DNA of 6,036 nt, taken from contig CAIXXI010000056.1 in assembly GCA_903923345.1 (NCBI GenBank), positions 1 to 6,036 on the forward strand. The letters are read 5' to 3'. This DNA is from an uncultured Burkholderiales bacterium. Its GTDB lineage: Bacteria; Pseudomonadota; Gammaproteobacteria; Burkholderiales; Burkholderiaceae_E. The notes below the pieces were generated by a model that saw only the letters and a list, made by a program, of their open reading frames with translations, did no database searches and had not been told where the DNA came from. This document shows positions 1-5,831 of this stretch, in pieces. The position numbers were made by a program, and so were the translations under genes. Numbering within the stretch: position 1 is the stretch's first letter; each line of letters opens with the position of its first letter.

Positions 1-114
1 GCCGAACTGAAGACCTCCCAGCAGGGCAGCATCTTCAGGTTGGAGCTTGAATTTCCCTACCGCAAAGAGAGACGACGCCGCGATGTCCGACGCTACTTCG
101 ATCCTGATCGTTGA
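1..114 (+). CDS. C-terminal fragment of a probable sensor histidine kinase (AlgZ/FimS/LytS type)
   Basis: Partial gene cut by the left edge; 37 residues are visible before a TGA at 112-114. This frame is the only plus-strand frame open from base 1 past the start of the next gene. The visible stretch GSIFRLELEFPYR resembles the last beta-strand of a histidine-kinase ATPase domain, where a G-x-x-F/V-x-L-x-L-P pattern is usual. It is followed by a very basic tail (RKERRRRDVRR). In Pseudomonas and relatives the gene directly upstream of algR-hemC encodes the membrane kinase AlgZ/FimS, so the context fits a cognate kinase for the downstream regulator. The gene would overlap that regulator by 32 nt. 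The fragment is too short to prove the family: the kinase call is inference from context plus one weak motif. Confidence 0.6.
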   Translation, partial: AELKTSQQGSIFRLELEFPYRKERRRRDVRRYFDPDR

Positions 115-889
115 TGATGAGGCGCCTGCCCGGGCGCGCCTGCGTGAAGTGCTGGCCGACCTCGCGGGCGAGTTTTCGCACCGCATCGTCGGTGAAGCTG
201 CCAATGCGCCGGAGGCGCTGGCACAGATCGACAGTCAGCGGCCCGACATCGTGCTGATGGACGTTCAGATGCCCGGCATGACCGGCATCGAACTGACCCG
301 GCATGTGTCCGCTCGTGCAGCGGAGGCGGACCATGATTCACCCAAGCCGATGCCCCTCGTGATCTTCGTGACGGCCTTCGATGAATTTGCAGTCGAGGCC
401 TTCGAAGTCAATGCGCTGGATTACCTGCTCAAGCCCGTGCGGGCACAACGCCTGCTCGGCGCGCTCAAGCGTGCCCAGACCCTGCTGCCCTCAGAGCACC
501 TCGATGCGCTGGACCAGCTGGCCAAGGCCACCAACACGCGGCGCCGGCATCTTTCGGTGCATGAGCGCGGGCGCGTCATCCTCGTACCACTGGACACCGT
601 GCTCTACCTCAAGGCCGAGCTCAAATACATCACGGTGCGAACCCGGGAGCGCGAGTACCTGATCGAGGAATCCCTCACCTCGCTTGAAGAGGAGTTCAAC
701 GATCGCTTCGTGCGCATCCACCGCAATGCATTGGTTGCACGCAATTCGATCTCCGGCTTTGAGCGCGTGACACCCGACGGTGAAGGCGAGGCCGGTGACC
801 CCTACTGGCAGGTGGTGCTTCGTGACGTCCCCGAGAAGCTGCCGGTCAGCCGGCGCCAATGGTCGATCGTGAAGGGGTTGGCCAGTTGA
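83..889 (+). CDS. algR: LytTR-family response regulator, AlgR-like
   Basis: 268-residue two-component response regulator that should bind DNA when phosphorylated by a partner kinase. The N-terminal receiver domain (about residues 6-130) shows the acidic pair D11/D12, phosphoacceptor D60 in VLMDVQMPG, T97 in FVTAFDEFAVEAF and K117 in DYLLKPVR. The C-terminal LytTR DNA-binding domain (about 155-265) contains the hallmark segment ERFVRIHRNALVAR-like (FNDRFVRIHRNALVAR). From memory, Pseudomonas AlgR is about 248 residues with the same two domains; the extra length here lies mainly in the receiver after helix 3 (around residues 77-91) and near the C-terminus (GEGEAGDP). I chose ATG 83 because the receiver starts 6 residues later and AAGAGAGA (65-72) lies 10 nt upstream; an upstream in-frame TTG at 47 would add 12 atypical residues. 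The gene overlaps both the upstream kinase-like frame and hemC, suggesting translational coupling. Confidence 0.93.
   Translation: MSDATSILIVDDEAPARARLREVLADLAGEFSHRIVGEAANAPEALAQIDSQRPDIVLMDVQMPGMTGIELTRHVSARAAEADHDSPKPMPLVIFVTAFDEFAVEAFEVNALDYLLKPVRAQRLLGALKRAQTLLPSEHLDALDQLAKATNTRRRHLSVHERGRVILVPLDTVLYLKAELKYITVRTREREYLIEESLTSLEEEFNDRFVRIHRNALVARNSISGFERVTPDGEGEAGDPYWQVVLRDVPEKLPVSRRQWSIVKGLAS
871..877 (+). promoter_or_regulatory. Shine-Dalgarno that decides the hemC start
   Basis: GAAGGGG at 871-877 lies inside the end of the algR-like gene. It is 8 nt before the in-frame TTG at 886 and 23 nt before the in-frame ATG at 901, which has no purine-rich element of its own. This supports TTG 886 as the hemC start, giving a TTGA overlap with the regulator stop codon. 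It is a prediction from spacing only. Confidence 0.5.
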
Positions 890-1851
890 GCGGCGCGGGC
901 ATGCGTGCAGCGCCAGCTCGCCTGGTGATCGCCACCCGCGAGAGCCGCCTGGCTTTGTGGCAGGCCCATCATGTGCGTGACCGACTCAAGGCCTTGTATC
1001 CAGAGTGCTCGGTCGAATTGCTCGGCATGACCACGATGGGTGACCAGATTCTGGACCGCTCGCTGAACGAGATCGGTGGCAAGGGTCTGTTCACCAAGGA
1101 ACTCGAGGTCGCTTTGCTGGATGGGCGGGCTGATCTGGCGGTGCATTCGCTCAAGGATGTGCCGATGACACTGCCGGAGGGCTTCGAGCTGGCCGCAGTC
1201 ATGAGTCGGGAAGATCCCCGTGACGCCTTTGTCTCGAATCAGTTTTCCCAGCTGGATCAGTTGGGGCAGGGCGCGAGAATCGGAACATCGAGCCTGCGGC
1301 GCGCAGCCCAGTTGTCCGAGATGCGCCCGGATTTGCAGGTTCTGCCGCTTCGCGGCAACCTCGACACACGCCTTGGCAAACTCGATCGCGGCGAGTACGA
1401 CGCCATCGTGCTGGCGGCTGCAGGGCTCAAGCGGCTGGGCCTGGCCGAGCGGATCCGTCAGGTGATTCCAGCTGACACGAGTCTGCCTGCGCCCGGGCAG
1501 GGCGCCTTGGGCATCGAAATCCTGTCGGCTCGCGTCGATGTTCGGCAATGGCTTGCGCCGCTTGCAGACGAGCGCACCTGGCTGGAAGTCGCCGCCGAGC
1601 GGTCCGTCTCGCGAGCCTTGGGTGGCAGTTGCCGAATCCCGTTGGCGGCCTATGCAGTCACGCAGCCTGACGGGCGCCTCAGGCTGGACGCTTTGCTGGC
1701 CACAGACGACCGGGTTCGCAGGACCTCCGCCCTGACCGAGAGGCCCGTGTCTTCTGATTCGGTCAAGGGAGGGGAACATTTGCCTGGAACAGGGGCTGAC
1801 TTCCTTCTGGCCGAGGCTCTCGGAGAGCGTGCAGCGGCCGACCTGCGCTGA
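886..1851 (+). CDS. hemC: Porphobilinogen deaminase (hydroxymethylbilane synthase)
   Basis: Cytosolic enzyme that joins four porphobilinogen molecules into the linear tetrapyrrole hydroxymethylbilane, in the heme/siroheme/cobalamin pathway. The 321-residue protein has the full family layout: IATRESRLALWQA near the N-terminus, GGKGLFTKELE, the catalytic aspartate in HSLKDVP (D91), substrate-binding arginines in GTSSLRR and LRGNLDTRLGKL, LPAPGQGALGIE, and the cofactor cysteine in LGGSCRIP (C249, codon 1630-1632) that carries the dipyrromethane primer. Numbered from ATG 901 these are D86 and C244, close to E. coli D84 and C242, so the enzyme appears intact. The start is uncertain: TTG 886 has the good ribosome site and a 4-nt overlap with the regulator stop, while ATG 901 gives a 316-residue product. 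An ATG at 859 is also in frame but lies deep in the regulator gene. hemD follows 16 nt downstream. Confidence 0.96.
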   Translation: MSGAGMRAAPARLVIATRESRLALWQAHHVRDRLKALYPECSVELLGMTTMGDQILDRSLNEIGGKGLFTKELEVALLDGRADLAVHSLKDVPMTLPEGFELAAVMSREDPRDAFVSNQFSQLDQLGQGARIGTSSLRRAAQLSEMRPDLQVLPLRGNLDTRLGKLDRGEYDAIVLAAAGLKRLGLAERIRQVIPADTSLPAPGQGALGIEILSARVDVRQWLAPLADERTWLEVAAERSVSRALGGSCRIPLAAYAVTQPDGRLRLDALLATDDRVRRTSALTERPVSSDSVKGGEHLPGTGADFLLAEALGERAAADLR

Positions 1852-1867
1852 ACCCCGCGGTTGGATC

Positions 1868-2656
1868 ATGCCGGTGGTGATCCTCACCCAACCGGTGCTG
1901 CGGGTCGGGGCGCTGCGAGCGGCGCTTGTCGATGCGGCTTTCGAGGTGCAGCACTGGCCGATGAGCGAGGCGCACGCTGAGCCAGCGACCGATTGGCATG
2001 AAGTGGCCCGCGGCATTGCGGATTCGCGCTGGACACTGTTTCCGAGCCCCGCATCGATCGACGTCGTGATGGCAGCGCTTGAGGCGCGGCAGATCGGCTG
2101 GCCTGCGTCTTGCGGAATTGGGGTGATCGGCCCCGGCAGTCGTGAGGCCTTGCAACGCTGGGAGTCGCGGAGTCCCGGCCTGCTTGATGTGCAATGCATC
2201 GAACCTGCTCAAGCGCCATTTGATGCGGATGCATTGCTGGCGCGAGCGGAGTTGCAGGATCTGAAGGGGATCGGTGTCACCGTCCTGCGCCGATCCGATG
2301 GCCGGGAGGCCTGGCTGCAAACCCTGCGTGAGCGAGGGGCCCGGTTGACGGTTGTGACCGTCTACCGCGTTCATGCAATCGAGCCACCTGATCACGCCCG
2401 ATCCTGGGCGGCCTCACGGGCCGATCAGGACACGCGGGTGGTCATTTCAATCGCCAGTGCGGATGCAGGCAGGCGCCTGTTTGAGTCGATCAGAGGATGG
2501 CCGAAGAGCGACTGGTTGTGGGCTCAGACGGTGCTGACGCAACATCCGCGAATCGCTGACGAATTGCGCAGGCAAGGTTGGACGCATGTCGAGGAGCATG
2601 CGCCAGGCATCAAGGCCCTCTTGCACAGGCTAGAATCGCTTCGGAAACCATCCTGA
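1868..2656 (+). CDS. hemD: Uroporphyrinogen-III synthase
   Basis: Cytosolic enzyme that cyclises hydroxymethylbilane with inversion of ring D to form uroporphyrinogen III, the step after HemC. The family is poorly conserved in sequence, but this 262-residue protein has the expected length and landmarks: an N-terminal strand ILTQP where ILVTRP is usual; WTLFPSPASIDVVMAAL (about residues 55-71) followed by IGVIGPGSREAL, equivalent to the 'TSxNAV ... AVGxxTAxAL' region; then VTVLRRSDGREAWLQTLRERGA and VVTVYRVHA with the widely conserved Tyr-Arg pair (Y166/R167). Position directly after hemC strongly supports the call. ATG 1868 is chosen because the first strand starts 3 residues later. Its ribosome site is weak, so translation may be coupled to hemC. 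The stop shares a base with the hemX start (TGATG at 2654-2658). Confidence 0.9.
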   Translation: MPVVILTQPVLRVGALRAALVDAAFEVQHWPMSEAHAEPATDWHEVARGIADSRWTLFPSPASIDVVMAALEARQIGWPASCGIGVIGPGSREALQRWESRSPGLLDVQCIEPAQAPFDADALLARAELQDLKGIGVTVLRRSDGREAWLQTLRERGARLTVVTVYRVHAIEPPDHARSWAASRADQDTRVVISIASADAGRRLFESIRGWPKSDWLWAQTVLTQHPRIADELRRQGWTHVEEHAPGIKALLHRLESLRKPS

Positions 2657-3804
2657 TGAATCCTGAAAACGATCCGGTCCGTGCGCAGAGCGCGGGCCAA
2701 GAACCATCGCCTGACACGGCCCGCTCCGTGTCCGCGCAATCGCAATCCTCGCCGGTGGCTGATACGCAGGCTGGCGACAGCGCCCGGTCGCGCGGTTTTG
2801 GCCTGCCGCAGTGGGTCCTGAACGGGTTGATGCTGCTGGCGCTCGCGGCAGTTGCGCTGTATGTGCAGAATCGTCTGGGCCGTTCCGAGCGTGATACGGC
2901 CCGACGTATCCAGACATTCGAGGTTCGCGAACAGCAGTTCGAGCAGCAGGTCAAGCTGCTGGGCGACACCCTGCGTGAGGCGCAGGGCAAATCGGCGGTG
3001 GTCGAAGCCAAACTGGCCGATACCCTCGGGCAACAGGCGCAGTTGCGCCAGCTCTACGAGCAGATGGCACTGAGCCGTGGCGATGCCATGCTGGCTGACG
3101 TTGAGAATGCGGTCATGATCGCGACTCAGCAACTCCAGTTGGGTGGCAATGTCCAAAGCGCGCTGTTGGCGCTCCAGGACGCTGACCAGATCCTGTCCCG
3201 CTCCAATCAGCCTGCACTCATCGGCCTGCGCCGCCACCTGGCCCGCGATATCGAGCGACTCAAGGCGATGCCCTTGAATGATTTCGCTGCGGCTGTCAGC
3301 CGCCTTGACGCGGTGATCGAAGTGGCCGACCAATTGCCATTGGTGGCGGATATCAACCTTCGCGGTCGTTCTGAGCCTGGGGTCATCGAACCGACCCGCA
3401 GCGGTTTGCTCGGTCTTCCAGAACGGGTGGCCCGTACCAGCCTGCAAGGGTGGGAGGGCTTTATCTCGGAGTTGCGTCAGCTGGTTCGTGTCCAGCGCTT
3501 GGACCAGCCAGAGGCCCTGTTGCTGTCGCCGGATCAGCGCTACTTCGCCCGCGAGAACCTGCGTTTGCTGTTGCTCAACGCCAGGCTGAATCTGCTGGCG
3601 CGCAATGAAGGGCTCTTTCGCGGCGATATCGAACGCGCCACGAAGGCGCTTGATCGCTGGTTCGATGTGAGTCAGCGCCCAGTCGCCAGTGCGCTTGCGT
3701 CAATGCGTCAGCTCCAGTCGACAGCGCTGAGCCTGCAGATGCCCTCTCTGTCCGAGACCGCCGCAGCAGTCCGCGCAGCCCGAGCTGCCGGCGACGCGAG
3801 GTAG
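2656..3804 (+). CDS. hemX: HemX-family inner-membrane protein
   Basis: 382-residue protein of the proteobacterial HemX family, found beside hemD; its biochemical role is not firmly established. Layout: a Ser/Ala/Gln/Pro-rich N-terminal tail of about 50 residues, probably cytoplasmic and disordered; one membrane segment at about 53-70 (WVLNGLMLLALAAVALYV); a Gln/Glu-rich stretch at about 72-140 likely to form a coiled coil; then a helical domain likely to face the periplasm. Family landmarks are DVENAVMIATQQLQLGGNV (148-166) and SPDQRYFARENLRLLL (291-306). Homologues are often labelled uroporphyrin-III C-methyltransferase, but I see no SAM-binding methyltransferase motifs, so that name should not be carried over. 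ATG 2656 overlaps the hemD stop by one base; GGAAA at 2643-2647 is a modest ribosome site 8 nt upstream. hemY begins 4 nt after the stop. Confidence 0.9.
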   Translation: MNPENDPVRAQSAGQEPSPDTARSVSAQSQSSPVADTQAGDSARSRGFGLPQWVLNGLMLLALAAVALYVQNRLGRSERDTARRIQTFEVREQQFEQQVKLLGDTLREAQGKSAVVEAKLADTLGQQAQLRQLYEQMALSRGDAMLADVENAVMIATQQLQLGGNVQSALLALQDADQILSRSNQPALIGLRRHLARDIERLKAMPLNDFAAAVSRLDAVIEVADQLPLVADINLRGRSEPGVIEPTRSGLLGLPERVARTSLQGWEGFISELRQLVRVQRLDQPEALLLSPDQRYFARENLRLLLLNARLNLLARNEGLFRGDIERATKALDRWFDVSQRPVASALASMRQLQSTALSLQMPSLSETAAAVRAARAAGDAR

Positions 3805-3808
3805 GCCG

Positions 3809-4981
3809 ATGCGCTGGGTCGTCTGGTTGCTGGTTGCATTCGCAGCTGCCGTCGGGCTGGCGCTGCTGATGCGTTTTAATCAGGGCAATATCGCTGTTCT
3901 CTGGCCGCCGTATCGCATCGACATCTCCGTCAACCTGGCTCTTGCCGGGCTCGCCATTGCCTTCGCGCTGATGCACCTGGTGCTGGTTGGCGCGTCTCGG
4001 GCGCTGGGCCTGCCCCAGCGGGTTCGTGAATATCGGGTACGCCGGCAGCAGGAGCAGGCGGTGGATGCCCTGCGCGACACCGTGCTCTCATTTTTCGAGG
4101 GCCGTTTGGGGCGTGCAGAGCGATTCGCTCGCATCGCTCAGATCAACCCATCGACGTCCAGCGCCGCCGCACTGATTGCGGCCAGGGCTGCACATCGGAT
4201 GCAGGAGCGGGATCGCCGCGATCAATGGCTCAAGGAGGCATCTGCCGACCCGCGGGGTGCGCAGGCGCTGCTGATGTCCCAGGCAGAGCTCGCTGTTGAA
4301 GACCGTCGAACTTCAGAGGCCATCGACCTGGTCGAGCAGATCCGTGGGCGCGGCGCACGCCATGTGGTGTCGCTTCGAACGGCCTTGCGGGCCTATGAGC
4401 AGGCCGGTCGCTGGGATGAGGTCTTGAACGTTCTGCGACTGGTCGAGAAGCGCGACGCGCTGCATCCGGCAGCCACGCTCCAGTTGCGAGTCAAGGCAGT
4501 GGAGGCGCTGCTGGCTGAAAAGGCAGGAGATTCAGCCGCCATTCGCTCAATCTGGAAGGGGCTCAAGACTGAAGAACGGGCCGTACCGGGTGTTGCCTCA
4601 AGGGTTGCGACTGCATTCAGCACGGCCGGCTCTGATGAGGAGGCCCGCGCCATTCTGGAGGCGGCACTGGATGTGGGCTTTGACGACAGCATGGTGCAGA
4701 CCTACGGCGCACTGCACGGGGTGTCGAGTCGCGACCGACTCGATCGACTGGAAGGCTGGCGTCAGCGCTACGGAGACCCGCCTCGTTTGCTGTTGACCCT
4801 GGGCCGGGTCTGTGCAGCCGAGAAGCTATGGGGAAAAGCCGAGGAGTATCTCGTTCTTGCGACTCGCCGAGAACCGACGGTGGACTCTCATGTTGCGCTG
4901 GCGGAGTTGCTCGAGGCTCTGGGGCGAACGCAAGAGGCCGCGCAGCAGTACCGCGCGGCGGCCCATCTCGCCCGGGTCTGA
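3809..4981 (+). CDS. hemY: HemY-family membrane protein with TPR repeats
   Basis: 390-residue protein matching proteobacterial HemY, which is distinct from the protoporphyrinogen oxidase also called HemY in Bacillus. Two N-terminal membrane segments are visible, at about 3-22 (VVWLLVAFAAAVGLALL) and about 41-62 (VNLALAGLAIAFALMHLVLV). They are separated by the conserved-looking loop GNIAVLWPPYRIDIS. A basic stretch follows (RVREYRVRRQ), and the rest is helical. The C-terminus has two clear tetratricopeptide-like helix pairs (about 326-359 and 360-388: LGRVCAAEKLWGKAEEYL, then ALAELLEALGRTQEAAQQY), typical of protein-protein contact. The exact role is unresolved; the conserved hemCDXY order suggests a job connected with tetrapyrrole metabolism or its membrane organisation. 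ATG 3809 is preceded by GAGG at 3798-3801. The gene is last in the operon and its stop abuts the stop of the convergent SDR gene. Confidence 0.9.
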   Translation: MRWVVWLLVAFAAAVGLALLMRFNQGNIAVLWPPYRIDISVNLALAGLAIAFALMHLVLVGASRALGLPQRVREYRVRRQQEQAVDALRDTVLSFFEGRLGRAERFARIAQINPSTSSAAALIAARAAHRMQERDRRDQWLKEASADPRGAQALLMSQAELAVEDRRTSEAIDLVEQIRGRGARHVVSLRTALRAYEQAGRWDEVLNVLRLVEKRDALHPAATLQLRVKAVEALLAEKAGDSAAIRSIWKGLKTEERAVPGVASRVATAFSTAGSDEEARAILEAALDVGFDDSMVQTYGALHGVSSRDRLDRLEGWRQRYGDPPRLLLTLGRVCAAEKLWGKAEEYLVLATRREPTVDSHVALAELLEALGRTQEAAQQYRAAAHLARV

Positions 4982-4987
4982 TCAGAC
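4976..4987. repeat. 12-bp perfect palindrome at a stop-to-stop junction
   Basis: GTCTGATCAGAC reads the same on both strands and is centred exactly between the two convergent stop codons. As a result hemY and the SDR gene both end in the same codons, GTC TGA (Val-stop). There is no T-run on either side, and the stem would be only 4 bp with a 4-nt loop, so it is not a convincing intrinsic terminator. It may simply be coincidence. Confidence 0.6.
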
Positions 4988-5737
4988 GCACCGTCCGCCA
5001 TCGACTTCGATGCAGGCGCCCGTGATGAAGTCCGCTTCGTCGGAGGCGAGATACAGTGCGGCGTTGGCGATGTCGCGCGGTTGCGAAAAGCGACCCATCG
5101 GAATGACGCCGACGAACTGAGCCCGCCGCTCCGGCGTGTCTTCACCCATGAAGGTCGCCAGAAGAGGGGTGTCTCCGGCGACCGGGTTGATCACATTGAC
5201 CCGAATGCGATCGGCGGCCAACTCGACCGCCATGGCCTTGGAGATCGTGATCATCGCGCCCTTGCTGCCGTTGTACCAGACCAGGCCGGGGCGCGGCCTC
5301 ACGCCTGCGGTCGAGGCAATGTTGACGAACACGCCGCCACCGCGAGTCCGAAAATGCGGAACCATGTGCTGTGCGGTCCAGTACAGGCTCTTGACGTTGA
5401 TGGCATAGACCCGATCGAAATCGGCTTCACTCACCTCGAGCAGCGGCTGATTCCGATGCGACACACCGGCATTGTTGACCACGATATCCAGCCCGCCGTA
5501 GGCGCTGATGCTCGCTTCAAGCAAGCCCTTGACCGAGTCGCCGTCCGAGACGTCGCCGTGCGCAAAGACTGCATCGCCGCCCCCCGCTCGAATGGCGCTT
5601 GCGACACGCTCTCCGTTTTCCCTGGCGACATCATTGACCACGACGCGCGCGCCTTCTGCAGCAAATCGTGTTGCGATGCCTTCGCCAAACCCTGAGCCTG
5701 CGCCGGTGATCAGCGCGACTTTTCCTTGCAGTCTCAT
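4982..5737 (-). CDS. Short-chain dehydrogenase/reductase (classical SDR, FabG-like)
   Basis: 251-residue classical SDR, the usual size for the family, predicted to be a soluble NAD(P)-dependent alcohol dehydrogenase or ketoreductase. Visible motifs: the cofactor-binding TGAGSGFG (residues 11-18); D36 at the end of the second strand (VVVND), which favours NAD(H) over NADP(H); DV at 62-63; NNAG at 88-91; and the catalytic tetrad N114, S142, Y155 and K159 (YNGSK). The C-terminal part NPVAGDTPLL ... EVDGG is typical of the FabG/glucose-1-dehydrogenase-like group. All catalytic residues are present, so it should be active, but the substrate cannot be read from sequence. ATG 5737 is chosen for its very strong ribosome site and because the Rossmann fold begins at once; the frame stays open further upstream to 5974 without SDR-like sequence. 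It is convergent with hemY and divergent from ppa. Confidence 0.93.
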   Translation of the reverse strand: MRLQGKVALITGAGSGFGEGIATRFAAEGARVVVNDVARENGERVASAIRAGGGDAVFAHGDVSDGDSVKGLLEASISAYGGLDIVVNNAGVSHRNQPLLEVSEADFDRVYAINVKSLYWTAQHMVPHFRTRGGGVFVNIASTAGVRPRPGLVWYNGSKGAMITISKAMAVELAADRIRVNVINPVAGDTPLLATFMGEDTPERRAQFVGVIPMGRFSQPRDIANAALYLASDEADFITGACIEVDGGRCV

Positions 5738-5739
5738 TG

Positions 5740-5748
5740 CTCCTCCCT
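5740..5748 (-). promoter_or_regulatory. Strong Shine-Dalgarno for the SDR gene
   Basis: On the minus strand the bases before the start read CAGGGAGGAGCA-ATG, a near-ideal purine-rich ribosome site with GGAGG ending 4 nt before the start. It fixes the SDR start at 5737 and argues against the longer open frame. It is the strongest ribosome site in the window. Confidence 0.8.
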
Positions 5749-5773
5749 GTTGAACTGGTTTTGACGGTATATC

Positions 5774-5795
5774 CGCCGGTCTTGCCTTCGCCGGT
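5774..5795 (+). repeat. Direct repeat CGCCGGT, 15-nt period, upstream of ppa
   Basis: CGCCGGT occurs at 5774-5780 and again at 5789-5795 in the 94-nt region between the divergent SDR and ppa genes. The second copy overlaps the first base of the candidate ppa -10 element, and the first copy sits about where the -35 contact would be. The placement would suit a regulator site, but a 7-nt GC-rich repeat in GC-rich DNA can easily arise by chance. Confidence 0.35.
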
Positions 5796-5800
5796 ACAAT
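5795..5800 (+). promoter_or_regulatory. Candidate -10 element for ppa
   Basis: TACAAT differs from the sigma-70 -10 consensus TATAAT at one base and would place the transcript start near 5806-5808, giving a leader of about 25 nt before the ppa start. No good -35 hexamer sits 16-18 nt upstream; the TTGACG at 5761-5766 is 28 nt away, too far to pair with it. The promoter may therefore need an activator, or be weaker than it looks. This is a motif-based prediction only. Confidence 0.4.
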
Positions 5801-5831
5801 TTTGAAATCCTCCCACGAAAAAGGCCTCGCC

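Noticed and set aside
1851..1862. Small hairpin AACC-CCGC-GGTT in the hemC-hemD gap
   Set aside because: A 4-bp stem without a T-run is too weak to be a terminator or attenuator, and it is expected by chance at this base composition.
1829..1867. An earlier GTG start for hemD at 1829, overlapping the end of hemC
   Set aside because: The purine run GGAGAG is too close (3 nt or less) to that GTG, and the extra 13 residues do not resemble a HemD N-terminus, whereas ATG 1868 leads directly into the first strand.
802..2199. A 465-codon open frame on the minus strand opposite hemC and hemD
   Set aside because: It lies fully antisense to the end of the regulator gene, hemC and hemD, which have clear family motifs. 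The translation is rich in Arg, Gln, Ser and Cys with no recognisable domain, as expected of an antisense shadow in GC-rich coding DNA.
2524..3447. A 307-codon open frame on the minus strand opposite hemD and hemX
   Set aside because: It is antisense to well-supported HemX family blocks, and its product shows no domain, signal or ribosome site that would support a real gene.
4976..4987. The stop-junction palindrome as a bidirectional intrinsic terminator
   Set aside because: There is no T-rich tract on either strand and the usable stem is about 4 bp, so it does not meet the usual form of an intrinsic terminator.
5761..5766. TTGACG as the -35 element of the ppa promoter
   Set aside because: It is a good -35 match but lies 28 nt from TACAAT, and nothing like a -10 sits 16-18 nt downstream of it.
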